Shown here: positions 49,650 to 58,965 of the stretch, piece by piece
Layout: every line of letters starts with the position of its first letter
How positions within the stretch are numbered: the stretch's first letter is position 1
Source of the DNA: an uncultured Paracoccaceae bacterium
GTDB taxonomy: Bacteria > Pseudomonadota > Alphaproteobacteria > Rhodobacterales > Rhodobacteraceae
Assembly: GCA_947498645.1 (NCBI GenBank)
Contig: CANMKS010000001.1
Span: 1,092,032-1,156,031 of the forward strand
Reading direction: 5' to 3'
Length of the DNA stretch: 64,000 bases
The notes under the pieces: model-generated
Database searches by the model: none
Seen by the model: only the letters and a program-made list of their open reading frames with translations
What the model was told of the DNA's origin: nothing
Program-made: the position numbers and the translations under genes

Positions 49650-50846
49650 CTAGGCCACCAGCTCTTCCAACCGCAGTTGGATAAATGCGGCGATCCGGTT
49701 GGTCACATTCGCCCCGCGCGAGGTGACGTCCCATGCAGCATGTGCCAAAGCGGCGGCTTTGTCAGGGGCAAGCAGGCTTTCCACGGCGGGGCCAAGATCA
49801 TTCGACGAGCGCAGCAGAACGGATGCCCCTGCGGCGTTCAGCCGCGCAGCGCGCTGTTGAAAAGGGGCCGTCTTGGGGCCGTAGATCACGGCAGAGCCAA
49901 GGGCCGTCGCCTCAAACAGGTCGCGGCATTTGCCGCCCTTCAGGCTACCGCCCATATAGGTGATGGGTGCGATCCGATACCACATGCCAAGTTCATCCCT
50001 GGTATCGACCACATAGACCTGTGTTACGTCGCTTGGTTGCGGCTCTTTCGATTTCCGCGCGACCTGCAAACCCAGCTGACGAATATCTTCAGCCAAGGTG
50101 TAGCCGATCACGGGGTTCTGCGGCACCACAACCAACAGCAGGCGGTGGGTGCGGCGGCTGGCCTCCAGATGGGCCTGACAAAGCTCTGCGGTTTCATCCA
50201 GATTGGCAGCGGCCGCCAGCCAGACGGGGCGGGTGCCAATGGCCTCTGCTGTCGCCTGTCGTTCGTCTTCGTCACAAGGCAAGGCAGGACCGCAGTCTTC
50301 CATGGCACCCGTGATCAGCACCTTGTCATCGGGGGTGCCAGCCCGGACCAACTCTTCTGCGGATTGGCGATCAAGTGCGAGCACGGCTTCAAACTGCGAC
50401 AACATCGACCGCATGGAACCGGGCACCCAGGTACCCGCCACATGGTCCAATCCTTCGCTTGTTGCATCCACAAGGATCAGGCTGATCTGTGCGCCGCGCA
50501 TTTCTGCCAAAAGGATTGGGTCAAGCTCACCTCGGACCCAGATCCCCATGGCGGGCTGCCAATGGGCGATAAACGCCCTTATCGCATCCTTGCCCTGTGG
50601 TTCGGGCAAGGCACGTTTGGCGAACTGTGGGTGCCAGTTACGCAGGGTTGAAACGATATGGACCGGATCGCCATCTTCGGCCAGTTTGCGGTCCAGCGTT
50701 TCGATTGCGGTCAGCTGATCAGGGTTGGTGCAACGCGCCCAGATGATCGTGCCGGGTGGGCGGGGTGGCTGTTCGGCAAGTTTGGCAGAGCGGTCTGATG
50801 CGCCCAGGTTGGCCATATAGGCCGCGATCATCAGGGATCTTGCCAT
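49650..50846 (-). CDS. WaaA/KdtA-like glycosyltransferase paralogue with altered catalytic motifs
   Basis: The protein has 398 residues and aligns by eye along its length with Kdo transferase: IIWAR near the start, VRGELDPILL, VDTRDELGMWY, YMGGSLKGG and IYGPKTAPFQ. However, the conserved motifs are changed. HAASVGE (catalytic Glu) reads ARCTNPDQ, the GNLKFD-like block reads GAMEDCG, STHPGEE reads AANLDET, and the GGHN of GGSL..GGHN reads GKCRD. It may have lost or changed Kdo-transferase activity. It is next to lpxK and a DUF4170 gene, so a lipid A or LPS core role is still likely. Confidence 0.75.
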   Translation of the reverse strand: MARSLMIAAYMANLGASDRSAKLAEQPPRPPGTIIWARCTNPDQLTAIETLDRKLAEDGDPVHIVSTLRNWHPQFAKRALPEPQGKDAIRAFIAHWQPAMGIWVRGELDPILLAEMRGAQISLILVDATSEGLDHVAGTWVPGSMRSMLSQFEAVLALDRQSAEELVRAGTPDDKVLITGAMEDCGPALPCDEDERQATAEAIGTRPVWLAAAANLDETAELCQAHLEASRRTHRLLLVVVPQNPVIGYTLAEDIRQLGLQVARKSKEPQPSDVTQVYVVDTRDELGMWYRIAPITYMGGSLKGGKCRDLFEATALGSAVIYGPKTAPFQQRAARLNAAGASVLLRSSNDLGPAVESLLAPDKAAALAHAAWDVTSRGANVTNRIAAFIQLRLEELVA

Positions 50847-50869
50847 GTGATTATCCCCTGGACGCGGTC

Positions 50870-51115
50870 CTAGTTGTCCAGTTCTTCGGTTGGGGAGGCT
50901 TCGGTTTCTTCGTCCCGCAGCCGGTGAATATGCGCAATGAAATAGCGCATATGTGCGTTATCCACGGTGCGCTGGGCGGCAGATTTCCATGCATTATAGG
51001 CCGCTTCATAGTTGGGGAACATCCCAACGATGTCGATGTCCTCGACATCCTTGAAGGCATTGGTGCTGGGATTGATGAGTTCACCACCAAAAACAAGGTG
51101 CAGGCGTTGTGTCAT
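50870..51115 (-). CDS. DUF4170 protein
   Basis: The protein has 81 residues. It begins TQRLHLVFGGELINP and contains NAHMRYFIAHIHRL, both typical of the DUF4170 family, which is found with lpxK and waaA in alphaproteobacteria. It is small, soluble and acidic at the C-terminus. The function is unknown. Confidence 0.85.
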   Translation of the reverse strand: MTQRLHLVFGGELINPSTNAFKDVEDIDIVGMFPNYEAAYNAWKSAAQRTVDNAHMRYFIAHIHRLRDEETEASPTEELDN

Positions 51116-51151
51116 GAGAAAACCTTTGTAAATGCGTATCTTGCACGCACT

Positions 51152-51943
51152 CTAGGCCTTTGACGGTGATGTCTCAAGGCGGCTGATCAGTGCGCGATGC
51201 AATTGTATGCCCGCCGCAAGCACACCGGGCACCTGCGGATGCACATTGTTGAACTGCAAGCAGGAATCATGCTGATCGGTGATTTGCGCACCCGCTTCGG
51301 CGGCAATAATCGCACCTGCCGCGATATCCCATTCCCAACTGGGCCGCAGCGTGATCATGCCGTCAAAACGCCCTTGGGCGACAAGACACATGCGATAGGC
51401 CAGTGAGGAACGAAACACCCGCTCGACAGGTGGCAAGGTGCCGCCTTTCCAGAATGCTGGCGCAAAGTTGGCCTTACTTCCCAACAGGGTTGCCCCATCT
51501 TCGGCCTTCGCGCTTGCGGCGATCGGCGCGCCGTTGAGGGTTGCTCCGCCACCTTTGACCGCTGCAAACATCATGTCGCGCATCGGCAGATAGACGGCGC
51601 CTGCCACGGCCTGCCCGTTTTCGACGATGGCCAGCGAATGCGCCCAGTCCTTGCTGTGGTTGATAAAGGCCCGCGTGCCGTCGATGGGATCAATCACAAA
51701 CTGGCGCTGTGTGTGCAGCCGCGTGGGGCCGTCTTCGGTTTCTTCGGATAGCCAGCCATAATCAGGCCGCGCATTTTGCAGGTTGCTTTCCAGCATGGCG
51801 TTAACGGCCAAATCCGCCTCTGTCACCGGACCTGCGCCATCGGGCTTGTCGGTGACTGCGGGGTCTTTCTGAAAGTACCGTTTCGCGATGTCGCCCGCCT
51901 CTTGAGCGGCCTCTACCAAAAGCGCAAGGTCATTCTCCGGCAA
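51152..51943 (-). CDS. Inositol-monophosphatase-family phosphatase (CysQ-like)
   Basis: The protein has 263 residues from a TTG at 51943, which overlaps the pmbA stop by 14 bp. No ATG exists near the expected N-terminus, and MPENDLALL would then match the family start. WLSEETED, VIDPIDGTRAF (metal-binding Asp residues) and PSWEWDIAAG are the signature motifs. Candidate substrates are 3'(2')-phosphoadenosine phosphates or inositol phosphates. It is cotranscribed with pmbA. Confidence 0.88.
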   Translation of the reverse strand: MPENDLALLVEAAQEAGDIAKRYFQKDPAVTDKPDGAGPVTEADLAVNAMLESNLQNARPDYGWLSEETEDGPTRLHTQRQFVIDPIDGTRAFINHSKDWAHSLAIVENGQAVAGAVYLPMRDMMFAAVKGGGATLNGAPIAASAKAEDGATLLGSKANFAPAFWKGGTLPPVERVFRSSLAYRMCLVAQGRFDGMITLRPSWEWDIAAGAIIAAEAGAQITDQHDSCLQFNNVHPQVPGVLAAGIQLHRALISRLETSPSKA

Positions 51944-53276
51944 GGGTAAGCCCTTCGACCAGCAATGATGGCACCACCCGCGACAAATGCATGCGTCCAT
52001 CATTTGCCGGGATGATCGTCTTGAGCATATCACGCAGATTGCCCGCGACCGTGCATTCGTTCACCGGATAGGTGATCTCTCCGCTCTCGACCCAGAATCC
52101 CGACGCGCCTCGCGAATAATCGCCAGTGTTTGGGTTGATGGTAGAGCCGATCATTGAGGTAATCAGGAGGCCCGTACCCATTTGCCGGATCAGATCATCG
52201 CGGCTTTGGTCGCCTTGGGTCAGCGCGATGTTGGTCAGGCTGGGGGAGGGTGGCGCACCCGTGCCCCGCGCCGCGTTTGCGGTGCTTTGCATGTCCAGCT
52301 TGCGGGCGGTCGCAAGGTCCAGCGTCCAGCCGGTGAGAATGCCTTTATCAATAATCGCGCGCCGCTGCGTGCCCAACCCTTCGGCATCAAAGAGCCGCGA
52401 GCCCGATACGCGTTTGCGATGCGGGTCTTCGATCACTGACAGGTGGCTTGGCAAGACCTGCTGCCCAATGGCATCGCGTAGCCAGCTAGACCCGCGCGCA
52501 ATCATTGATCCATTTGCGGCCTGCAAAAGGCTGCCGATCAAAGAGCTTGCGACCCGTTCATCAAACAGAACCGGAAACGCCCCTGTTTTCGGCTTCCTCG
52601 CGCCAGCCCGTTCGACAGCCCGTTCGGCCGCGATACGCCCGATTTCCTCCGCATCCCGCAGGTCAGCCTGAAAGACACGGCTGTCATAGTCATAGTCCCG
52701 CTCCATCGCTGTACCGATGCCGCTGATTGCAACGCAAGACAGGCCACGGTCACTGCGGGTGTAGCCTGCGGAAAATCCGTTGGTGGCTGCAAAGTGAATA
52801 CGGCGGCGTCCATATCCGGCAGCGGCGGATTGCACCTGGCTGATGCCCTTGTTGCGCAGTGCTGCGGCCTCTGCGCGAGCGGCATCATCCTGCAGTTCTG
52901 CTGGATCGGGTTCTTGGGTGGGGTCGTAGAGTTCCAGCTCTTCGGTGGCGGTATGGGTCGTCAGCTGAGCAGGATCGGCAAGTCCGGCATGGGGGTCTTC
53001 CGGTGCTTCTTTGGCCATCGCGACCGCACGTTCCGCCATTTGTGTGAGCGTTTCCGGCTTTGTGTCTGATGCAGACACACAGGCCTGCCGTTGCCCCACA
53101 AAAACACGCAAACCGATATCGACACCTTCGGACCGTTCGGCCTGTTCCAGCGCACCTTCGCGTACTGTGATCGACACGGATGTGCCGTCTACGGCGATGG
53201 CGTCAGCGGCATCTGCGCCGGCCTTCCTGGCGGCATCCAAGATGTTTTGCGAAAGATCGGAAAGGGATTGGGTCAT
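51930..53276 (-). CDS. pmbA: TldD/PmbA-family protein (PmbA)
   Basis: The protein has 448 residues from the ATG at 53276. The sequence matches PmbA/TldE: an N-terminal domain with a long helical region, then FAATNGFSAGYTRS and the C-terminal block GDYSRGASGFWVESG. PmbA acts with the metalloprotease TldD; it lacks the HExxxH site, as expected for the partner subunit. No tldD gene is in the window. Confidence 0.94.
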   Translation of the reverse strand: MTQSLSDLSQNILDAARKAGADAADAIAVDGTSVSITVREGALEQAERSEGVDIGLRVFVGQRQACVSASDTKPETLTQMAERAVAMAKEAPEDPHAGLADPAQLTTHTATEELELYDPTQEPDPAELQDDAARAEAAALRNKGISQVQSAAAGYGRRRIHFAATNGFSAGYTRSDRGLSCVAISGIGTAMERDYDYDSRVFQADLRDAEEIGRIAAERAVERAGARKPKTGAFPVLFDERVASSLIGSLLQAANGSMIARGSSWLRDAIGQQVLPSHLSVIEDPHRKRVSGSRLFDAEGLGTQRRAIIDKGILTGWTLDLATARKLDMQSTANAARGTGAPPSPSLTNIALTQGDQSRDDLIRQMGTGLLITSMIGSTINPNTGDYSRGASGFWVESGEITYPVNECTVAGNLRDMLKTIIPANDGRMHLSRVVPSLLVEGLTLAGE

Positions 53277-53350
53277 GCAGCATCCTTTGGTTGCCAATGA
53301 GGTAATGCGCACAGGCGCGTGCCGCAAGTGTGACGATTGGCGCAAATGAA

Positions 53351-53380
53351 ATGGGCGCGACTGATATCAGTCACGCCCAT
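53351..53380 (-). terminator. 30-bp near-perfect palindrome between pmbA and the DUF2125 gene
   Basis: Outer arms ATGGGCG/CGCCCAT and inner arms GACTGAT/ATCAGTC differ at a single pair, giving 14 of 15 matches. On the minus strand it is followed by ATTTCATTTG, so it could act as a weak terminator after the DUF2125 gene. Its symmetry also fits a dimer-binding operator ahead of pmbA. Confidence 0.5.
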
Positions 53381-53400
53381 GACGGTGTTTCCTGATAGGG

Positions 53401-54903
53401 TTAACGGACGCGGTTGCCGTTGACCTTGACTTCGCCATTGGCGGTGACTTCGACCGTGGTTTCCATCTGATCGTCACCCGTGTTCTGCATGAACATACCC
53501 ATCATCATGCGCGGGCCCATGACCTGGTCAGCAGGTACCAAGCCAGCACTTACAAGGTTATCAAGCAGTGCATTCAGACCGGAGATTTTAATCGTGGCCT
53601 CACCCTCCGGCGCAGGCATTGGGGCAAAGGTCTGCATGTCAGAGTTATCGAACGTGAAGTCACCATCACCCGTCACCTTCGCGCCAACCGCATCAATGTT
53701 GAGCGTCTCAAGTGTGAGCGATTCCAGCTCATACGGCATTTCGACGCTGTCCATCTGGGCGGCCTGCGCTGGGTCGAACAAATCAAACAGGGCTTTTGCC
53801 TTGCCAGCCAGACCGATTTGCAGCGTCGCAGGGTCGCGCGGCAGGACGTTACCCGGATCAAACAGATCCCAAATGCCGTCGCTGATGCTCAGATCAACCA
53901 GATCAAAATTGATCCCAAAGTTGGCGGATTCGCCTGTCACACCTGTAGGCATCGCAAAGCCAAGGCCATATTCGGCCATGCTGATTTCAATCGGTAGCGG
54001 GAATTCCGAGGTTTGCGCGTTCAACGAAAGATCGCTCACACTCGCATCATAGGCAAGATTGTCGTTGTTCATCTCGCCGGTGAATGTCGTCAGACCGGTG
54101 CTGCCAGATGCTGCAAACTGATCGCCCTCTGCATTGATATCGACGACAAAGTCAGCACTTTGCACAACATAGCCGCCAGCAACGGCAAACCCGTCCATAA
54201 TCAAGCTGTCGGGGTTTTCGAAATCGGCCTCAAGCGGCACGGTCATGTCGCCTGCCATGGTCATGCCGTTGTACTTGGCCGCTGCGGTCACATAGTCCCC
54301 GCCGCCACCAGGGATCTTGAAATCAACCAGCAAGTCCAGCAAAGCGATGCTGCCTTCATATGATGTCTCGCGCATGTCACCAACGGTTGTGACATACGAA
54401 GCCTCCACATCATTGGCCGCCAATTCCACATCACCGGTAAAGGTTATGTCGGCATCAACAACATCAACAAGTGCGATTTTGTACTGGTCCACTGTCAGCG
54501 CATAGTTCATTGCATCGGGATCACCGCTGACGATCATTTCCAGATTGCTTTGCGTCACCATCACATTGATCACAACGCCATCTTCACCAGTGATCGTGAT
54601 GGGGTAGCTTTCGTCCATCGTCACCCGCACGGTGCCGTCAGATTGTTCGTTAAAGCTGATATCACCTAGGGCGGTCTCAACCGTGACTTCGGGATCGGAG
54701 AAGCTCATGGTCACGTCGCGCACTGTGACAACGCCGCTTGATGTTTCTTCGGCCCCGATGCTGACGCTATCTTCGCCATACAGGGACATCTGGGACTTCC
54801 AGTCAGACCAGACTTGTTCTGCGGTCACGTCGGCATGTGCAACCCCGCCAGCCATCAGTGCCGCCACACAAACCGCGCCACGCATTCCAATCTTGTAGGT
54901 CAT
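53401..54903 (-). CDS. DUF2125 secreted protein
   Basis: The protein has 500 residues from the ATG at 54903, preceded by AAAGGA. A signal peptide covers about residues 1-23 (ending GGVAHAD). The rest is a long, acidic, beta-rich chain with repeated short strands and no hydrophobic segments, as in DUF2125 proteins of Rhodobacterales. A periplasmic or outer-membrane-associated role is likely, but nothing specific is known. It is divergent from the SDR gene. Confidence 0.82.
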   Translation of the reverse strand: MTYKIGMRGAVCVAALMAGGVAHADVTAEQVWSDWKSQMSLYGEDSVSIGAEETSSGVVTVRDVTMSFSDPEVTVETALGDISFNEQSDGTVRVTMDESYPITITGEDGVVINVMVTQSNLEMIVSGDPDAMNYALTVDQYKIALVDVVDADITFTGDVELAANDVEASYVTTVGDMRETSYEGSIALLDLLVDFKIPGGGGDYVTAAAKYNGMTMAGDMTVPLEADFENPDSLIMDGFAVAGGYVVQSADFVVDINAEGDQFAASGSTGLTTFTGEMNNDNLAYDASVSDLSLNAQTSEFPLPIEISMAEYGLGFAMPTGVTGESANFGINFDLVDLSISDGIWDLFDPGNVLPRDPATLQIGLAGKAKALFDLFDPAQAAQMDSVEMPYELESLTLETLNIDAVGAKVTGDGDFTFDNSDMQTFAPMPAPEGEATIKISGLNALLDNLVSAGLVPADQVMGPRMMMGMFMQNTGDDQMETTVEVTANGEVKVNGNRVR

Positions 54904-55020
54904 AAAAATTCCTTTCATCGGCTTTGTTGAGATCGCACCAAGGGTTTTACCATCTGCCACAAGGTGGATACTATCGCGGATATACGTAGACACCCCAAGC
55001 GGGGTTCGGAAGGGATATCA

Positions 55021-55779
55021 GTGAAAAAGATGCAAATGGACGGAAAAACAGTGCTGATCACCGGGGCGAGCCGGGGAATTGGGGCCGCAGCGGCACGCGC
55101 ATTTGCCGAGGCTGGTGCAAATGTGGCCCTGGTGGCCCGCAGTACCGATGAGATCGCACAGATCGCCGGTGAAATCGGTGAAAAAGCCATTGCGATTCCC
55201 TGCGATGTCTCCCGCTATGCAGAAGTGGCCAATGCCGTCTCTGCCACCGCCAATGCCTTTGGCGGGCTGGATGTGCTGATAAACAATGCAGGCGTTGTTG
55301 ATCCTATCGGGCATTTGCAGGACGCCGACCCGGATGCGTGGTCGCGCACAATCGACATCAACGTCAAAGGTGTGATGCACGGGATGCACACGGTCATGCC
55401 CGGCATGATTGCGCAGGGGCATGGCACCATCATCAACATCTCATCGGGTGCCGCCCATGGGCCGGTTGAAGGCTGGAGCGCATATTGCAGTTCCAAGGCC
55501 GCGGTCTACATGCTGACCCGCGTTGCTGACAAAGAGGCGCGCGACAAGGGTTTGCGCATTCTGGGCCTGTCTCCCGGCACGGTCGCCACGCAAATGCAGC
55601 GTGAGATCAAGGCGTCAGGGATCAACCCGGTCAGTCAGCTGGATTGGTCGGTCCATATCCCGCCAGAGTGGCCCGCGCAGGCGCTTTTGTGGATGTGTAC
55701 ATCTGCCGCAGACCCTTATCTGGGCGATGATGTGAGCCTGCGCGAAGATGACATTCGCAAAGCGGTTGGCCTGATATGA
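55021..55779 (+). CDS. Short-chain dehydrogenase/reductase
   Basis: The protein has 252 residues from a GTG at 55021, preceded by GAAGGGA; the ATG at 55030 is an alternative. GASRGIGAAAAR binds NAD(P), NNAG follows, and ISSG with YCSSK completes the Ser-Tyr-Lys site. A classical SDR of unknown substrate. The downstream crotonase-like gene overlaps by 4 bp, suggesting a small acyl-CoA-related operon. Confidence 0.9.
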   Translation: MKKMQMDGKTVLITGASRGIGAAAARAFAEAGANVALVARSTDEIAQIAGEIGEKAIAIPCDVSRYAEVANAVSATANAFGGLDVLINNAGVVDPIGHLQDADPDAWSRTIDINVKGVMHGMHTVMPGMIAQGHGTIINISSGAAHGPVEGWSAYCSSKAAVYMLTRVADKEARDKGLRILGLSPGTVATQMQREIKASGINPVSQLDWSVHIPPEWPAQALLWMCTSAADPYLGDDVSLREDDIRKAVGLI

Positions 55780-56384
55780 TCCGCAGCTCGCAGGATGGTG
55801 ATACATGGACCGTTACGATCGACAGACCTGACAAAGCTGGTGCCCTCACCAAAGAGATGCTGACCGAACTTGCCCAGATTGCAGAAGATGCCCAATCCGC
55901 AAGGCTGTTTATCCTGACTGGGACCGGCAAGATCTTTAGCGCAGGGGCTGATCTGGACGCCGCACGCGCAGGTCTTGCCACCGATCCGGTCTGGGAACGG
56001 CTATCTTCGGCCATAGCCGCCTTACCGGGCCTTAGTATCGCCGCGCTGAATGGAACGGTGGCGGGTGGCGCATTTGGCATGGTCCTTGCCTGCGATCTGC
56101 GCATCGCCGTGCCAGACGCCAAGTTCTTTTACCCCGTCATGAGGCTTGGCTTTCTCCCCCAGCCTTCTGATCCTTTGCGGTTGCGGGCCCTTATCGGACC
56201 AGCGCGGGCAAAGATGATCCTGATGGCCGGCCAAAAGGTTACTGCTCAAGAGGCGCAGGATTGGGGATTGGTTGACCGCATCGTTGAGGGTGAGGCGTTG
56301 TTGGAGACCACCCAAGCACTTGGCCAGGATACGCTGGGTGCCGAAGCTGCCCATGTTGCGGGCATCAAACGGATGATAGGCTAG
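55776..56384 (+). CDS. Enoyl-CoA hydratase/isomerase-family protein lacking both catalytic Glu
   Basis: The protein has 202 residues, shorter than the usual 260. FSAGADLDAAR (oxyanion hole) and NGTVAGGAFGMVLACDLRIA identify the crotonase fold. In active hydratases Glu occurs after GGG and in the PE motif before LG; here these positions read AFGM and PVMRLG, so neither Glu is present. It may be a different crotonase activity (thioesterase, isomerase) or a non-catalytic relative. It is translationally coupled to the SDR gene. Confidence 0.85.
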   Translation: MIRSSQDGDTWTVTIDRPDKAGALTKEMLTELAQIAEDAQSARLFILTGTGKIFSAGADLDAARAGLATDPVWERLSSAIAALPGLSIAALNGTVAGGAFGMVLACDLRIAVPDAKFFYPVMRLGFLPQPSDPLRLRALIGPARAKMILMAGQKVTAQEAQDWGLVDRIVEGEALLETTQALGQDTLGAEAAHVAGIKRMIG

Positions 56385-56443
56385 GCTTGTGTCCTTTGCC
56401 GCCGCAAGGCAGAAGGGCAAAGGATTTGATGCAAGAGGGCAGC

Positions 56444-57751
56444 ATGGACCCCGAAACACTGATGGTGCAGGCCCAAGAGGCCTTTGAGCAGGCATTGACC
56501 ATCGCGCAGGAATGGCTGCTGTCGCCTGCCGCGTGGTCACAATTTGGCCTGCTGATCGGGGCCTATCTTCTGGCGCGTCTCGTCAACCGCATGGTGGCAC
56601 CCCGGCTGACACAGCTGCTGACACCTGCGGCTGATAACATGACCATCCTCGCCAAGTCCCGGCGGTTTGTGCTGATCTTCCTGCCGCTCCTGTTGCCGCT
56701 TCTGGCCTATGGGTTTACCGCCATCGGAGAGGCGGTGACCCGCTCGCTCTTTGGGTCTGGTGCTGTGATTGCCTTTGGTAAACGCGTCTTCCTTTTTCTG
56801 GTCGCACGCGCGCTTGCGAAACACATCGTCACCGATCCGTATCTGCGGACATTGGCCAGATATGTGCTCGTGCCGGTTGCCGCACTCTATGCCGTGGGCC
56901 TGCTCGATCAGGTTATCGCGGCCCTTGATGGCGCGCAGGCCAATCTGGGCAACATCAATTTTTCTGCCCTTGCCGTCGTGCGTGGCCTGATCGCAGGGAG
57001 TTTCCTGTTTTGGCTTGGGCAATGGTCCAATTCGCAATCCTCGGCCTATATCGAACAGCAGCCAATGCGCCCGGCCATCCGGCAGTTGGCCATCAAGACG
57101 ACAGAGATTGCCATTTTCGGCATCGCCTTCCTTGTCCTGATGAATATCATGGGGATCAGCCTCAGCTCACTCGCCATTATCGGCGGTGCGGTGGGTGTCG
57201 GCCTTGGTTTTGGTCTGCAAAAGATCGCGTCGAACTTTATCTCGGGTGTGATCCTGATGATCGAAGGGCAGGCAACCGTTGGCGACTATGTCGAACTGGA
57301 CGGCGGCGAGGCGGGCACGATCATCAAGATGATGGCCCGCGCGACGATACTGGAGACCTATGATGGGCGCTGGATTGTGGTGCCGAACGAGGATTTCATC
57401 ACAACGCGGGTCGTAAACTACTCGGACTCCGGCTCTGCCAATCGTCTCGAAGTGCCGTTTTCTGTCAGCTACGACACCGATATCAACAAAGTCCCAGCCA
57501 TTATTGAGGCGGCCGTGTCCACACATCCGGGTGTCTTGCAACACCCCGAAGCGCCAGATTGTGAGCTTCGAGGGTTCGGCGACAGCGGCATCGACTTTGG
57601 CGTGGAATTCTGGGTTGAAGGTATTGACGACGGTAAGAACAAATACGCTTCGGACGTGCTTTTCCTGATCTGGAACGCGCTTAAGGACAACGATATCGAA
57701 ATCCCTTATCCGCATCGCGTGATCCAGGTGAAAGGATCGCTGCCCACGTGA
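56444..57751 (+). CDS. MscS-family mechanosensitive channel
   Basis: The protein has 435 residues from the ATG at 56444, preceded by GAGGG; upstream in-frame starts at 56387 and 56429 are possible. Six hydrophobic segments are predicted, and the pore-lining TM3 with the MscS core follows: GGAVGVGLGFGLQKIASNF and the beta-domain VGDYVELDG. It should open on membrane tension. It overlaps the flavoprotein gene by 4 bp. Confidence 0.93.
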   Translation: MDPETLMVQAQEAFEQALTIAQEWLLSPAAWSQFGLLIGAYLLARLVNRMVAPRLTQLLTPAADNMTILAKSRRFVLIFLPLLLPLLAYGFTAIGEAVTRSLFGSGAVIAFGKRVFLFLVARALAKHIVTDPYLRTLARYVLVPVAALYAVGLLDQVIAALDGAQANLGNINFSALAVVRGLIAGSFLFWLGQWSNSQSSAYIEQQPMRPAIRQLAIKTTEIAIFGIAFLVLMNIMGISLSSLAIIGGAVGVGLGFGLQKIASNFISGVILMIEGQATVGDYVELDGGEAGTIIKMMARATILETYDGRWIVVPNEDFITTRVVNYSDSGSANRLEVPFSVSYDTDINKVPAIIEAAVSTHPGVLQHPEAPDCELRGFGDSGIDFGVEFWVEGIDDGKNKYASDVLFLIWNALKDNDIEIPYPHRVIQVKGSLPT

Positions 57752-58935
57752 GCACGGCACTGGTCATTGGGGCTGGCCCTGCCGGTCTGATGGCCGCCGA
57801 GGTCATGGCAAAGGGCGGGATGCAAGTCACCCTTGCGGATGCGATGCCATCGGTGGGTCGCAAGTTTCTTATGGCAGGGAAGTCCGGGCTGAACCTGACG
57901 AAGGATGAGGATGCGAGCGCCTTCAAGGCGGCCTTTGGCCCTGATCTTGAGCCGAAACTGGATGCTGCCCTTTCGGCTTTTGGTCCGCAGGACGTGATGG
58001 AATGGGCAAACGGGCTGGGTCAGCCGCTGTTTACCGGGTCCACAGGGCGGGTATTTCCCAAAGCGATGAAGGCTTCACCCTTGCTGCGCGCTTGGCTCGG
58101 GCGCTTGGATGGCCATGGCGTGATAATGCGCACCCGGTGGCGTTGGGTCGGGTGGCGCAATGATGCCTGCGTTTTCCAGACACCAGATGGCGAGGTTTCG
58201 ACCAAGGCGGATGCGACGGTCTTGGCCCTTGGTGGGGCAAGTTGGGCGCGGTTGGGGTCCAATGGGCAATGGGTGCAATACCTGCCTGATGCTATCACAC
58301 CATTTGCACCCGCCAATATGGGTTTTGTTGTCGATTGGTCCACACATATGGATCGGCACATTGGGTCACCTCTGAAATCTGTGGCATTGTATGCCGGTGG
58401 TCAGATGTCACGCGGAGAGGTCGTGGTTTCTGCACGTGGGATCGAAGGGGGCGGCATTTACACGCTGTCGCGCAAGATGCGTGAAGGTGCGCCATTGCAC
58501 ATTGATCTGCTGCCTGACTGGCCCGAAGACAAGATACGCAAGGCCCTGCAAAAGCCACGCGGCAAGGCAAGCCTGACCAACCACCTGCGCAAGTCCCTGC
58601 GGCTTGATCCGCTGCGTGTGGCGCTTTTGTCTGAATTCGGCCGCCCGTTCCCGGATGATCTTGCCGCGCTGATCAAGGCCTTGCCTGTCCCGCACAAAGG
58701 CCCCCGTCCGATGGACGAGGCGATTTCGACCGCGGGCGGTGTCCGATTTGATGCGCTGACGGATAGGTTGATGTTGCGTGACAGACCCGGCGTCTATTGT
58801 GTGGGTGAAATGTTGGATTGGGAAGCGCCGACAGGCGGCTATCTGATCAGCGGATGTCTGGCAACCGGGCGCTGGGCGGGGCAAGCCGCCATCCAGCGAC
58901 ATTTGAGCGTTTCCAATGCCGCGACATCCCGGTAG
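57748..58935 (+). CDS. NAD(P)/FAD-dependent oxidoreductase, TIGR03862-type flavoprotein
   Basis: The protein has 395 residues from a GTG at 57748 (GTGA overlap with the MscS stop). VIGAGPAGLMAAEVMA is the FAD-binding loop, GRKFLMAGKSGLNLT is the HI0933/BaiN-type signature, and GEMLDWEAPTGGYLI is the terminal FAD motif. The TIGR03862 group is a subclass with unknown substrate. The reaction is not known. Confidence 0.9.
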   Translation: MSTALVIGAGPAGLMAAEVMAKGGMQVTLADAMPSVGRKFLMAGKSGLNLTKDEDASAFKAAFGPDLEPKLDAALSAFGPQDVMEWANGLGQPLFTGSTGRVFPKAMKASPLLRAWLGRLDGHGVIMRTRWRWVGWRNDACVFQTPDGEVSTKADATVLALGGASWARLGSNGQWVQYLPDAITPFAPANMGFVVDWSTHMDRHIGSPLKSVALYAGGQMSRGEVVVSARGIEGGGIYTLSRKMREGAPLHIDLLPDWPEDKIRKALQKPRGKASLTNHLRKSLRLDPLRVALLSEFGRPFPDDLAALIKALPVPHKGPRPMDEAISTAGGVRFDALTDRLMLRDRPGVYCVGEMLDWEAPTGGYLISGCLATGRWAGQAAIQRHLSVSNAATSR

Positions 58936-58965
58936 CCTAGTGATAAGACAGGCAGGAGTGTGTGT

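Noticed and set aside
49677..50651. A 324-codon plus-strand frame inside the waaA-like gene
   Set aside because: Antisense shadow of a high-GC gene; no family motif.
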